A stretch of 64,000 bases of DNA from Taenia hydatigena (GCA_036345935.2 JADWOT020000002.1:19179238-19243237), one strand, 5' to 3'; positions 1-12,770 are shown, counted from the stretch's first letter. Notes: generated by a model from the letters alone, not told the origin. A program made the numbers and translations.

Positions 1-1633
1 AGGTACAAAATTGCTGCCTCATCTGTGATTTTCTAACTTCTTGCAGAAACCAGAAACAATTAAATCCCATGAGCCCAACATTTACAAGGCAAATTTGTGC
101 TGCGTTTCAAACTAGAAAATAAACTTGCAAATTGTTAGAATAATATTTAAACTTTAGAGATTGCCGTGTATAGTCTTGGAAAAGATATGAATCAGTCATT
201 ATAAAACAGATGGTGCACGTGCTATGAGGCTGAATTAATTTTACGGGATTAAAACAAACTTGAATATTCTTCTGAAATAAAGGGCAGCTTCAAGTGCATT
301 TCATTTTTTTGTTGGACGTTGGGAATCCACCTAACGTGGCCTTCGCGAGGATGTCACGTGGTTTATAAAAGTGTGAAACAACTTCCCAATCACTGAGTTT
401 AGGCAAGTGATTTTCCATTTCCTTTGAATCACGTGCATGAGGGCATGGTCTGAGCCTGGTGCAACATTATGCTAGCCGGCAGTTGCACCATTGCACTATT
501 TCAATGACTGATGAGTGCTTATCTCCACAAGTTAAACGGGCGCAAATCTTAGGAGCTGATCTTACTGCAATAGTGGGAACATGACCTTCCTTTACTACTA
601 CCTTGTTTTCTTCTTCCTCGTCGGCTTTGTCCTTACAATTCTCAGCCTACTAGCACATTTGTAAACTGTTCTTTTTCGAGTCCTAGAATTAAGCGTAGTT
701 TGGACGATTAAGAGGTCGTGGCTAATAATTGAGCATGCCTAACTGAAAGTCGATTGTGCTCTATTATCTCGTCTGAATATTTCAATGCTAACACATAAGT
801 CGTTACTTGGAATGTGTATTTTCTCTCATTCTCAGTTCTCGAACAAATCGGAGCATATTTTTTTCACCCACACTAACAACTCACGTTTCACCAACCAGAT
901 GAAATCATGTGCGCCAGAACTAATTTTCCCATAAACACCTTAAATCTTGGACTCTGTCTTGGAACCATAAGTGTCAAGAGTTGAGGGTAGTGAGCGTTCA
1001 AAATACAACAACAGTGGAAACAAAGTGCGTAAAACTTGGCACAACTTTATTGCGCTTCCGTTGGTTGATGATAGAGATAACGCAGAGGCATTAAGCCGAA
1101 TGAAGCCCTTCAACCGATTTCAATAGGCAAACAGTCCGGCCTAATAGTGGCAAGAGAGTCACACATTCGAAGCCTACTTAAGCTGTTATAGCTAGTGGCG
1201 TTAATATTGGTAGAAATTAGTAGACACCTAAAAGAAAAACTGGCTTGCAAAATATTGGTGAATGAGGAAGCAAGTAAGTTTGTTTGAAGTGGACAGGAGA
1301 CGGATGAGGACAAAAGGGTTTGCATGGTCGATGGCATAGGTATTTTTAAGCGACTCGCAGTCGCACACCTCTAGTCAGTTGGAGGATTCAACAGCATATA
1401 GCTTAACTCAATGCAGTCTTTATTTGTCAGATTGTGGTCGCTTAACTATCAAACCAGTTAAATGAATTAACGATTCCACAAAATTTGCATAGTTGGGTGC
1501 AACACTAATAACCGCTGCCAAGTTCATAATGTAAAGCGCTGTCCATTTGTGCCAAATTCGTTCCGATTGTGTTCATCACGCCTACTTGAAAGTAAATTTT
1601 GTAGACAACCAGAATTTGCAGCATTTGTTACAG
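1..1633. other. No gene recognised
   Basis: I see no exon with believable splice sites or protein resemblance on either strand. The short open frames here have low-information translations and no flanking splice signals. The sequence is AT-rich and looks like intergenic or intronic DNA. Confidence 0.5.
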
Positions 1634-1907
1634 ATTCGGGGGCATTCTCACTAGCATCGATGGAAGCACAACCTCAGACGTCTACCACCACTGCTGCGAC
1701 CATCCCCACGGCTGCGCGCATTGCGGCATTGCCATAGGCGACCACGCATGCGGTATTTCCCACTGCAGCTTCTGCACCGGCCACAATCCACACCTCTCCC
1801 ACCTTATGGGCTCTTCACAACCTCAGTCCAAGGAGCCCACTTCCACGGATAAGAGCATGGCCAACTCCCACACTCCATTTCTTTGGCTGTCTCTTTGCAT
1901 GGTTTGA
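1634..1907 (+). CDS. Candidate Cys/His-rich last exon
   Basis: The frame stays open for about 90 codons to TGA at 1905-1907. It is preceded by a possible splice acceptor (TTACAG ending at 1633). The translation is rich in cysteine and histidine, with pairs such as CCDHPHGCAHCG and later ISHCSFCTGH, followed by a polar Ser/Pro/Lys tail and a hydrophobic end (FLWLSLCMV). This spacing could bind metal, but I cannot match it to LIM, RING or another named finger. The stretch is more GC-rich than its surroundings, which fits coding DNA. No upstream exon was found. It could also be a chance open frame. Confidence 0.3.
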
Positions 1908-4139
1908 GATGATTTGTGTGCTGGAGTGAGCTTGCTTACATACTCTCCTCGATGTTTTCAATTGTTGCACGTGACGTTCGTGCCCATTGTGCTCCTACTG
2001 CTATGTTCGTGCTTCCCGTTCCTCACCACCACTCTCGTGAGTCGGACATTAAGATATATCGACAGCGGTTGATCGCCTACGTGCTAGTAACTCAAGGAAA
2101 TAAAGTGATTTATGGCAGTACACATGCCAGAAAGATCGGTGTTAGCTGTGGTTGATTGTACAAAGATTGTCCATCTTAGCTCAAGTGGAGCGAGCTGAAG
2201 TAGTCTAGCCAAACAAACCACTTACAATAGTTCCTTAACTTGTCATAAATGCAACCTAAGCGCGAATCACTCTCCTTAGTAATATGCGCTCTAAGCAATA
2301 GCCAACGGGTTTACTCAGTAGCAGCGATTTGTGCTACTTATTTTGCTAAATCACATCCCTCTCCATCCAACGTCTCGAATAAATGCCTATCATAATGCAA
2401 AAGACTGTTTGCACCACTTAGAAGTTTGTCAATGGAACGCTCCTCTCAAACTACTAATGCGTATTTCTGATGCCTCGGATTCGTTATCTGATGGATTCAT
2501 ACAGGTTAATTGTCACTACTTATTTTGCACTATAACGTTTATTACACCTCTCACGCCTCTGCATTAGCATTCTTATATAGTTTGACAATAAGCTCTATGA
2601 TGATGTCACATGTCGTAACATGTCAAGTAGTTCTGAACCCATTTAAAGTTTGCCAACATCCATATGCCTAAATGGCAAGCCTGATATGGTGGTAATGATG
2701 AATAGCCTTCCTATGTCTTATAATTTCTTCATATTTTGCTTTAAAATAATGCGACTTTGCTGAACACGTGCAGAAGCTAGTGCAGAAATAAACTCTAAAT
2801 TTCCTCTATGTTCATTGAAGATCGCTGTGGTCCTCCATTGAGCATTGAACCAAATGCTTGCTCCTCTGATGTCCAGTTCTTCACTGAAAATTTTGTGCCT
2901 CCTGCTGCTTTAAAGGGTTTCTGAATTCCACTCTTAAAACATGATGGAGCAGAGTTGAGCAGTTACTTTGGTTATCGTTTGCGTGCAAACCTGCCTATGA
3001 TCAATTAGGCAGACACCTATGCTGAGCGTCAAGATTCCTCATTTCCTCTTAAAAAATTTATTGTAACCATTCTCATTCGCACAATAAAATCTTTGCCTAC
3101 TTTAAATTTGCCTCGATTTGCGTGCTTTGAATTGGACTCAAGCACTGATGAGGACAATGCGAAGTATTTTAGTGCAAAAGCACAGCACAAACTCGTGAAA
3201 GAGTAGGAAATTCGTCTTAGAGGAATCGGCATAAGCTGGTGGTTTTGCTTAAAGTTCATCATTATTTTAATACCAAATCGTTTCTTGAAATGTGCAATGA
3301 ATCGACTTCAGGCAGTTATCTAGCTGCGTATGCATTAGTCGGAATTTCTACGTTTCTCCTAATAAAAATAAATAAGGTCATGCTGTTTCTGGCTTTAAGA
3401 ATATAAGAATAAATTACAAATACGCCCTTAAAATTAGGCGAATGTACTTTGATTAAAAAATAGTTGATAAAAAGATTTGACTAGCTGATGAGGAATCACT
3501 GCGCTCATGTATGGCATTGCATCCAATATTCACACATGCATAGACACGTACACATTAAATTATTCACGCTCTATTGATATCACTCTGAAGTTTGGTACCA
3601 TGGTTTGCGCGTATATGCACGCGTGGGCATATTTCTTGTCGCTGCCGCAATACGAGCATAAAAGAACTGGGCTGTGCGCACATCTAATGGGTAAATGCAG
3701 CTCACCCATGACTCAATTACGTATAATCCCTTCAACTGCGTAGTTCCCTTCACCGCGCATATTAACTAATTTCTACACCACCAACGCCAAAGTGCATCTA
3801 GATTGCAGATTCTGTAGAGGCTTTAATGTCTCTGTACTTGCGCCTTGTGAGTAATGGTATACGGTGGCTACCCCATTTGCGCTGCTGCTAAACGTGCTTT
3901 CCAAGCAACACCTGATCGATCAAGTAACAGTCTTGACAACAATCGCTTTTTTGAATGGCCGATGGTGAACAAGGTATTTATATAAAGCAAATAGTTATTG
4001 AAGAAAACCTTTTAAGACCCCATACATAGAGGGACAACCTGGAGTTCTAGATACCTGCAACAGAGTACACGATATCCACTGGAAAAAGATCAGTAATTAT
4101 GTATTAGTTATCATCGCCGAAGTAGGGACCATGCTAAAA
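1908..4139. other. No gene recognised
   Basis: Both strands were read. Open frames are short and compositionally random, with no splice-bounded exon I would defend. A stretch near 3360-3480 is strongly AT-rich. Confidence 0.45.
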
Positions 4140-4720
4140 AAGGCGAAACAGCGGAATCGGCAGTGTCACGTAGATCAATACAAAAAACCGACAATAAAAG
4201 AGCGAAATTCACAGTCTTGCGAGGGCAAATATTACAAATGTACACTGATTGAGAGCCAAATTCGGAGTCCCATGTACATCGATACCAAAAAATGTACGCT
4301 AAATAAGGGCGAAATTCGCCGTCTCGTGTAAAAATTAGTTCAAATTTACAATCATTTAAAACTAAACTCACAGCTACGTACAGCTAACTACTTCAAATTT
4401 ACCCTCATTTTAGAGCGACATTCGCAGTCAAGTTTAGATCAAATCACCAAATTTGCCATCGTTGAGAGACAAATTCGCAGCCACGCGTGGATCGACACTT
4501 CAGATTTATTCTCATTGATAGCGAACGTAACAGTAACGTGTGGATAAATTATTCAAATTTAACGGCATTGAGAGGAAATTTGCAGTAACGTGTCCATCAA
4601 TACTTCAAATTTACCCTAATCAAGAGCGAAATTTGAACTTAGGTTTCGATCAACGCCGTACATTCATCCACATTGAGAGCGAAATTTGCAGTTACGTGTC
4701 GATCAATGCTCCAATAATCC
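4140..4720. repeat. Degenerate 53-bp tandem repeat, about 10-11 copies
   Basis: Successive units begin with variants of GAGCGAAATTCGCAGT, continue with a CACGTGTCGATCAAT-like core and end with CTTCAAATTTACCCTCATTGA. Unit starts fall near 4202, 4255, 4309, 4362, 4413, 4466, 4519, 4572, 4624 and 4677, giving a period of 51 to 54 bp. Units differ at many positions, so the array is old. A weak echo of the same unit lies near 39200-39330. The short open frames across the array are produced by the repeat and are not genes. Confidence 0.8.
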
Positions 4721-4769
4721 AATGCTTCGATGCTTTAAAACCAACCTCAGTCTGTGTAAATAATCACTA

Positions 4770-6110
4770 AATTATTACTGTCAAGCGCAAGTAGACGTGT
4801 TTTCTTTTAAGGTCAGTGCTGCAATTCACGGTCTCTGAAGGTTAATTTACGCGTGTTGGAACACTTGCCCGCACTAGCTGACTGCCAGCAGGTTATCAGT
4901 CTGTGTGTGTAGCGCATGTTCTGTGTATTTGTGCTTTGGTCGTCCCTCGCATTGCCATTACAAGTCAGACGTTTTCGTATTCCGTCAGCGTGGGTGTATC
5001 AGCATGCTGACACGCACGTAGATATTAAAAGTGAAGCGACAATCCCACCCACGAGGCTTTCATATACACATCAAGGACTTATATAAATAACTTGCACCAC
5101 AAAGCTGCAATGGTGTGGCTCTCGCCTCTGCGGTAAGTGATTTACACCGCATTATTATCCTATTTTCTATTTTGCAGTCCCAACATCCTCTCCATTTCCA
5201 CGTCCCACACTTGCAGCATCATCTATGCTCCACTTCAGTAGCACGACCTTGATGAGTTCGCATGGACCATGTACTGCTGCATCCTGATTTTCTAATCCTA
5301 GGTGCAACTGGGAATCACAACGGAGAAAATACTCAGCCAAATGACCACTGATGAGATGTGATTGTGAACTACGAGAATCAGCTAGCACTGGTGAAAACTA
5401 CGATAGAGCTGGCTGAGTGCCGCGCTTAGTAAGAGCAAGAAGGACATGACACCTGTATTGGATGACGACCACAGCAGCGGGCTCGAGGTAATTGTGGGTC
5501 AATTTGAGGTTGATCCACACACTGATGTCAATTCGTCTGGGAGATCTGTTTCTGGACCCACTCACCGCACACCTGTCGCCTTCCTTCCCAACGATACTAA
5601 CAAATTTGTTCCATTAGCTTACGGCTTCAGGACTACCAGATTGGTATGCATATGATCTCCTAATTTTATTTGACATTATTTACGCCCACTACTTCCATTC
5701 ATGTTGCGGTCTTAAAGCTAGTCAAATTCTTTGCATCGGAACTCGTAGCGTCGCTTCACCACTACTTACCAATCGTATTAGATGGTGCAAAACTACCTCA
5801 ACATTTGAATACGTATGGTGTGGAAAAATCGGTCATTTAAAAGTGTCATGAAGACCACTCTCAAGAACATTGTACAAATTCTGTGAGTGAATACTGAATG
5901 CTAATTAGTTTAAAGGATGCGCAAGCAAAAAATCATGTGTTTTAATCGCGATTCATATGCAGTCACAAATGTTAAATTCTATCTGAACTTTGCCATTGAC
6001 CAACTAAATCCTAGATGCGCTTTTAGTGCATAAACCCCCTTTTCGATGGAACGGAGAAAAGCAGGCAGGTTTGCAAGACCTGTAGTCAGACAAGCAGACT
6101 GGCATTTTGG
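4770..6110 (+). repeat. Segmental duplication, copy 1 (partner 26915-28180)
   Basis: From TTACTGTCAAGCGCAAGTAG onward this segment follows the sequence at about 26915-28180 in the same order and orientation, with many substitutions and small indels. Both copies contain a decayed arginase stretch. Similarity extends at least to the GCAGGTTTGCAAGA motif near 6065 (partner near 28150). The divergence shows an old duplication, older than the CAP-bearing and 4.2-kb duplications in this window. Confidence 0.75.
5290..5655 (+). pseudogene. Decayed arginase fragment, locus 1
   Basis: Translating + in pieces gives the arginase order. A TQPND..DVIVNYENQLALVKT stretch matches the part of the gene at 20-22 kb that precedes its GGDHS motif. 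It is followed by DDDHSSGLEVIVGQFE in place of GGDHSIGIGSIAGHLK, then PHTDVN in place of DAHADIN, and GPTHRTPVAFL in place of RHTHGMPLSFL. Stop codons interrupt the first part, the reading frame shifts, and the strand before the DAH motif is deleted, so two metal-binding motifs are damaged. It cannot encode a working enzyme. The later arginase exons were not found downstream. Confidence 0.75.
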
Positions 6111-6574
6111 ACATTTAAACACACACCTTCAATGCATTGCCAGTGAGGAACTCGAATGTGTTAAGCGGAAGAATTTAATCAAATGTTTGTGGCCATGGGG
6201 CTGGACATGCACCTTCAAATTAAGGCTAAAATTCTTATTTGACATTTCTTGTGCTTATTTGATACCAGTAAAAGCAAACAGCATTGTTAGCTTAATATTT
6301 TATAAAATGTTGTGCAGGGATCGGTCTGCCGGTGCGACCACAAAGGGCTGTGGTTTTCGGGTGGTGAATTGAATGAGTGACATAAATAATCTCCGAGAGT
6401 GGCAGTGCGTTGGAACTCTAGCGAGTTGTAGAACTGAGGACGCCACTGAAGTGCATTGTGACACGCCTTTTTAAAACACACATTGAAAATGAACATACAA
6501 AAGACCGTTTTCAATGCCTAACACATTTGCTTCCCTGCATGGGGAGGAATTAATCTACCTGTCGTGTTGTTTGG

Positions 6575-6657
6575 GTCTGTTGATGTCTATGGTGGTAGTC
6601 GAGGTAAACACATTGCTTGGCACGTCTAAAGAAGCAAAAGCAGTGGCGAATTCTTCC
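6575..6657 (+). pseudogene. Arginase last-exon fragment, locus 2
   Basis: The + translation reads LLMSMVVVEVNTLLGTSKEA followed by KAVANSS. This matches the final exon of the arginase at 20-22 kb (LLKSMVVTEVNRSLGLAEDA). It corresponds to the conserved arginase region around the substrate-binding EVN motif. The match stops abruptly and no stop-proximal tail follows. An arginase exon-2 fragment on the opposite strand lies about 30 bp to the right, so the two pieces are inverted relative to each other. Confidence 0.7.
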
Positions 6658-6689
6658 ACGCCTCGTTCCTGGCCCCGTGATCGTACTCG

Positions 6690-6822
6690 CTCTCGCTTTC
6701 CGTGACACTCGGTCAGCTCTGAAGTAAATTTCTCCAGAGCTCGCTGGTTCTCGCAGCTCACAATCACCTCCTTCTCAATGGTCTTCGGTTGAGTTATTTT
6801 ACCGTCGGTACTCGCTTTTGCC
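6690..6822 (-). pseudogene. Arginase exon-2 fragment, locus 2, inverted
   Basis: Read on minus, the translation gives KITQPK, then a short divergent stretch, then VSCENQRALEKFTSELTEC. This parallels VTQPKD and LNCENQRALVKTILELTKC in exon 2 of the arginase at 20-22 kb. The similarity ends before the GGDHS motif and continues into unrelated charged sequence. With the last-exon piece on the other strand just to the left, this is a scrambled arginase remnant that has lost its catalytic core. Confidence 0.7.
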
Positions 6823-6839
6823 TCCAGTATCAAAAGCAC

Positions 6840-9315
6840 AAATGGAGAGGAGGTTGAAGCTCACATCAGTAGATGGCTTATCGAATTGAGAAAATGGAAA
6901 ATGGAAAATATGTACTCGGACTCCATAGTATTTACTTCAGTGCAAATAAACGTCTAATCGGCGAGACTAGTGCTCCATTTTTAATGTCTTCATGTGTACA
7001 AACATTCTATTACACCCAAACCAACGGAACACACCAAACGTCCTACTTTTAATAATGGTGCGTAATACCAACGCACAACTTCACAGAAAACGTGCTACAC
7101 ACAAGCTACTTCGGGGAGGCGTTTCAACATGAGCAGGTAAACCTACTTACAGAAGTAGACAACCTGACTAGGGGGGGCTGTTCAAAAGCCGAAAATCGCA
7201 AACCGATGTTAAGTAAATAAGTACGTCTACTTGCGTTTGACATCCAGATTTTCACAACAATTATAGAGATCGTGGATAACTCCAGACAGAGCACAAAACT
7301 TTTCCCAACTACCGGTTTTGTCTGCTTCGACCCTCCAAATAAATGAAAGCAAACGAAGGAATGCATCGTGAGGCCAACTTTGGTTGCAACACGTATTGAT
7401 AAAATTTGTTCAATTGGTTGCACACCACCTTCTACTCACCGCAATGCCTTACTGACTTCCACATCGCCCACCAAGGAAATACCTCCATTCATGACTACTT
7501 CCCGTCTACTACCCAAGGGCATAATATGTATAAAGACGTCTTCATTGAGCACTCAATAACTATCGAAATCTAAAGCGCAATTACAGTAAGTGCCCATACA
7601 ACACAGACATCTCACCTTGACGCAAGCTAAATCTACCTTAGACAGACGGGAAAAGACGTGGTCTCTAAGAGGCTGAAGGTGAAATTGCCACATTGTGCAG
7701 CTCATAAGATCTGGCTTTCCATCCACAATGTACCGTAGAAACTACAACAAGTGTACCCAGAGAATTACCAATGGGTCGTCTAATAAATGTAGCAAACTTC
7801 ACTTAAATAAGAACATTTTAATTGCTTTCCGCGAAATTCTAATAAGCATTTGACAAAGAATGTGATGGAATACCCGCGGTTCACTCCAGGCAAACTAGTC
7901 AGTAGCTTGCAGTCCTCACTAATGCAATCTCACACCAGCTCCTGTGACAACATCAATTAAATAGAATCAGATAAGGCTTAAGTTTGATGTCGCGCAAGAT
8001 TTTGATTCCATATTTACCCGGATATGCATGTATCTATTAACTTACCTGACACCCATCTACTTGCATGGACTATCTACGGATTGCCTCCAGGGGAACGCGA
8101 TTTGATATAGCACACTCAACCTACGGTGATGGCAGCGCAACTCAGTCCACGTCTATCTTTTGCTGCTCATCATACAATGCCTTAATAAATTGCTTGCTCC
8201 TCTTATACGCCCACATCGCTCACGATTCACCATCACATTCACTGCAACGTGGTATGTGGTCGGCTCAAAAGCCAACTACATCCACGATTGGCACTCCACA
8301 CTTTCTCCAATGCAACAACAAGAGCACGGTGAAACGAAAGAATTGCAATTTATAAAAGGCAGTGACGCATAACCATACTTGGAAAATCAAACCGGACAAC
8401 TGTTCCATCGAATGAGAAATCCTTTACTCATTCCACCAGAAACACCTAGTTAAAGTGATCCAACTTCCGTACCTAAGTGTCGTTAAGGATGAGCAGCAGC
8501 AGTGTGGCAAACGCAGACAAGATTCATCTCTATCCTTATCACCGGTGAGCGGCGTTTAATGAACTCGCAACGCTGCCCATCATTCCCTTCATTAGGCGTG
8601 TTTCTTGCCCCGAGAACCAACAATAGGCGCATTTCGTGCCTGCAGAGTGAAAAGTCACTTACAATGCCTTTCACTAAGATGGCATCTGTTATCGTCATTC
8701 CTTTTAGTCCTGTCGGTGGCCTCAAGCATCAACCACGACTGATCGGAAATGCCATTTGATTCACATTCGCTGCCATCAATGTGCACACTCCGCATTGACC
8801 AATTTATTCTTCTTAAGGCAGAATTTCAACGTCCGAGTGTTGTAAGAGTGGCCAATCCGAATTCAAAATCTAAAAAAAAGAAAATGACTGCGAACGTTGC
8901 CTGCCATGCCTTGAGGTTCCGGTTTGCGCTGAGGTGGATTGTCAGTGCATCAAGAGCCGCTCATGTCATTTAAATATCGTGTATTTGAGACCTCTTCCGG
9001 GCAATCGAAGCAAAATTAAAGCGAAAAAAGAACCTGATATACTCGTGCTCTTTCCCATAGCATTTTTTAAAATTGTTTTGTTAGGCAATTCCATTAATTC
9101 TACAAAAGCATAACTATTCCAAGTCTCCTTTTTGAAGTAAGTACGAAGAGATGATCGTAAGAATGCGACCATATGTTGTCCATCACAATGCAGGTCGTAG
9201 AAGACGCTCAACCTAACCTACATTCTATCATGTGATAGCAATGTGTTCAGTTTTGCAAGCATCAGCTTACCTATAGACAGTGTTCTTATTTCCTACTGCA
9301 AGGCTAAACGCTGAC
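6840..9315. other. No gene recognised
   Basis: Several open frames of 60 to 100 codons occur (for example 8065-8355 + and 8966-9211 -), but none has a recognisable motif together with convincing splice sites. A minus frame at 8483-8725 contains an acceptor-like TCTGCAG and donor-like sites, but the implied intron would be only about 23 nt, so I do not call it. Confidence 0.4.
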
Positions 9316-9528
9316 CTCAGCTTTAAACGCTTCGATGCGAACATTGTACAGTTTGTCAGGCTGTAGGTGACCGAGAGTGACCCTTCCCAGTGAGAAATTG
9401 AAAATTTTCATAAACGGGTCTCCAAATCGACCCATCGCTAGTGCATTTAGATAGATGCAGTCGGCACCGAGTTCAGCCGGATTAGGAACGTCCCAACTTA
9501 GCGAATAGGTCAGAGGGGCCACAAGGTT
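9316..9528 (-). CDS. Fibronectin type III-like exon
   Basis: This is a 213-nt symmetric exon (71 codons, phase 0 at both ends). It lies between an acceptor (TTCCACTAG, reading minus) and a donor (GAG|GTCAGC). The translation has the spacing of a fibronectin III domain: an early YSLSWDVPNP strand, a middle YLNALAMGRFGDP, and LGHLQPDKLYNVRIEAF near the end, which matches the family's L-P-x-x-x-Y-x-V-x-I-x-A-F core. Such domains mediate extracellular adhesion or receptor binding. No partner exon was recognised nearby, so this is either one exon of a gene with long introns or a relic. It has no internal stop. Confidence 0.55.
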
Positions 9529-11996
9529 CTAGTGGAATAAGTGGGAAATCGAGGTTCCTGCTACATCAATTGCTTTTGCTACGGTTATATCCAAAATTTA
9601 GCACAACACAACATAAATTAGCATAACATAATTTTTTCCGACAATTTCGTTCTACTAGCTAAGAACAGTGTCTAAACAGACTTCAAAATGCACCGCTTTA
9701 CATGCATGTCCTACTGGGGATAACAGTCATCGAATGCTATCATTTACACCAAAGTCCAACAGATGTGATTGCACGCGCATGCGTAATACACAGTGAAAGA
9801 TAAACTTATTGTGCACATGCTAATGCAGCCTAATTGATTCCAATTCTATTTTCTCGGTAAGAGTTTCACAAAATTTTAACTTGGCTACCGTTACTAGCAG
9901 TGGATCTCCACACCAATCGCCCATTAGAGCTGCGTGCATTAAAGGGTTGAATTAGACAGAGAGTAAGTAGAGATATCGCACGCATGCCGAAACAAGCATG
10001 ATCAGGAATGCACTATTCAAACTAAAGAAGCCGAACCACATTCTGCAACTCATTTGTGAGTTGCAACTTATTTTTCCATGGTATTAAACGAATCTATTCG
10101 GCCTCGGTGCCTACACTGAAGTGCACCAGCAGTGGAACAATGTACTATCTGCTACAAAGTACGCAGATTGTGGGCAATCATATCATCTAGATGCCAAGGG
10201 CAAACATCATTCTCAACTCCTCAGTGATGGAAGCCCAGAAATTCTACCGTTTGCGGCGCATTTTCCAAGAGAACTACACAGTTTTGCAGATAGCACATAA
10301 GATCTTGCATACTCAGTACTGGTGTGTGCCAAGTTCACTTGTTTAAATGAGGCGGTAACTTCGACCTAACTTATTTTCATCTACTTTGCAGAACGCATCA
10401 AATCTTTTTCGTTCAGCTTCTGCAGTGCTGCAAACTTTCTGTGCTTGTCAAGATCCATTACAGAATCTGCCAGGCAGGTTGCATTGTAACTGTACAAGCA
10501 ATGCTGTGGCAAATGCTTGCTCAAAGAAGTGCATTTTCTGGCAAATTTCCAGGCAGATTTTCGGCATAGCTCCTCTTCTACCAAAATTCTCTTTCAATGC
10601 TAGACACGATCATTGTTTGCATCCTCAGTGAGAGTCTAACCGTTCTAGTAAAGTACAAATGCAAATCCCAGTGCGTAAGCGACTTCGTTTGTTGGAAGGC
10701 CGCTTACAAGTATATGGGCACGGTGGGGTCGCGGATTTTAAGTGCTCTCTTACCCGACTGACGGACGCCAACACAGCACTTCAAGTAAACTCCAACCTGG
10801 ATACTAAAATCGCCTATCCAGCATCTTTGCTTACCACATCCATGTCTGCAGACTGACTGTGGTTCATGCTACACGGACTCTTTGGAGGAATATGAAAGAA
10901 ATGCAAGCTACCTCTCATCTGATGCTTGGTGACTTTAGCGGATGTTTGTTATGCTGTACGAACTGCATGCATTTTGCCCTTGTAGCCCCAATTTAACCGC
11001 ACCCATCTTAAAATGGATGGTGATCATGATCATTCGCACTAACAGAATTAACTCAGTGAAGACCTTATTTTTGCAGTCTTGTGCAGGGTCTGTTGAAACG
11101 CAATGACGAATGTCGCACATTAAGCAAATCTCATGATTACGCACTGGCTAGATTCTCGCCAACAGTAGCAGAGGGATAGGAAGTGTCACTTTATTATTAT
11201 TAATCCTTTGTTTCGATTTTGATTTCATTGCACATAATGAATAAGATTCTAAATTCAAGAGCAAAAGGAGCAATGTCATTTGGCTGTGCAGCTTTCAATA
11301 AACATCAATTTTCCAAAACTGAATGCCACAGATGCCAGTCTATGAAGCCAAATTTATCAAACATTAATAAGGGCAATGATTAACTTGTTCTTACTCATGC
11401 TCAGATGATATTTCTGTATGACCGCCGAACAGATTCAACTGTGATTTTTCGCTCGGGTCATATTTGATGGAGACTCAATATGTCGGTTGAACGATCGATC
11501 CCAGGGATGGAGGGCGCTAGCATTTGGAGCAGTTTGGTTGCGAAAGTGAATCGTCACCTTTTACAAGAGGGCTAAAATTGGTAGTGGATTTAGGTGGTAG
11601 AGTAAAATCGGGAAAACGAACATCATTGGTAAACGCTGATGAAAAGCAAGCTGCGACGTCTGCGACTACAGATGGTTTGCATAAAAATGAAGGTTTAATT
11701 TTTGCAAAGAATGAAAATGACGATGATGCTTTTCAAAAGCAAAACATGAATGTCGAAATGCTTAGTAGCAAATTGTAATGGCGGTAGGGGACTGCTGACG
11801 TTTTCGATTCCTGCGAAATCAACTCAATACCTAAGAAGTGTGGCAGGAAGACTGATGGACAGATTCTGCTCCTAGTCCCGCTCATACTCAAGTTGCTCTC
11901 TCTTTAGAGCCCGCAAGAGTGAAAGGTAGCAATGATGCAGCAAAGAAAAAGGAATTTGGTTAGATGGGCTGCACAGTGCAGGAGACACAAATGTAG
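9529..11996. other. No confident gene; weak candidates
   Basis: Around 10381-10584 both strands are open. The minus frame ends in a charged, helical-looking tail (LDKHRKFAALQKLNEKD) and the plus frame is Cys-rich after a good acceptor (ACTTTGCAG). I cannot decide between them or name either. At 11524-11778 (+) an 84-codon frame is hydrophilic and Lys/Asp-rich and could be an exon of the candidate gene that follows. Otherwise nothing is recognisable. Confidence 0.35.
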
Positions 11997-12255
11997 GCAG
12001 ACTGCATGGAGGAGCATGAGCGCCTCCTCGCCATGATGCGTTCCATCGACGACGGTAACGGTGGCACCTGTGCCTATGGTGTTTTGTCCTTTTCTTCTTT
12101 CTTCTTAAGGTGTGTTCCTCTCTCCCATCCGCTTTACTCGCAGGGTCTGGGCTACCCCAAAATGCATCATTATGCTTTCTAGTGTGCGAGCAACTATGCT
12201 AAACACTTTCCTTGCCAAACATTTACCACAACGAAGAACATTCCAATATCTGTAG
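11997..12255 (+). CDS. Candidate two-exon gene end, unknown product
   Basis: Exon 1 (11997-12054) follows an ATGTAG acceptor and reads ADCMEEHERLLAMMRSIDDG. It ends at GACG|GTAACG. Exon 2 starts at 12110 after a long pyrimidine tract ending CTTCTTAAG and stays in phase (VFLSPIRFTRRVWATPKC...) to TAG at 12253-12255. The 55-nt intron is in the range of others in this window. The peptide has no motif I recognise. The acceptor quality and the continuous phase are the only support; an upstream exon might be the Lys/Asp-rich frame at 11524-11778. Confidence 0.35.
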
Positions 12256-12770
12256 ATTCGTGCCAAGCATACCACTTACGTGCTAAAAAGTAAGGTAGGG
12301 AACCATAGATTTAAAGAAGGTGAAGATTTCGTCATTAACAAGACCACGGTCACAATCGCCGATCTCTTGTGAGCTATCATCGATTCGTCTTCTTTGAATG
12401 AGAAAAATAGCTAATATATAAATATATAGATTGGTTCGAAACAATGCTGTAGTGGCTTGAAGGTTGATATAGAGGTTGCCTTGATCGTGAACTGACTTCC
12501 GGGTTCGCGTGGTGCTCAAAATTGGAAGGCTTTGAAAAAAGGTTTGACACTTTCGGCTCTCGGCCATAGAGCGTGGGCAGTTTAGACACCATGAATAGGC
12601 ACACATGCGCTTTAATTCATCTGCCAAATCGCAACTAAAATAAATTGTGCTCTAGCAGCCAGCAAACATGACTGCAATAGGCCACGCGGCAGACCGCATG
12701 TAGCACTTGACACTGATCCATTCCGCGCGTGTTAAGAGGGAAGAATTCAATTAGAATAACATAAGGAAAT

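Noticed and set aside
4540..4770. 76-codon + frame
   Set aside because: It lies mostly inside the 53-bp tandem repeat and repeats the same peptide pattern.
12283..12627. 114-codon minus frame
   Set aside because: Begins from a non-ATG codon, contains no recognised motif, and frames of this length occur by chance at this composition.
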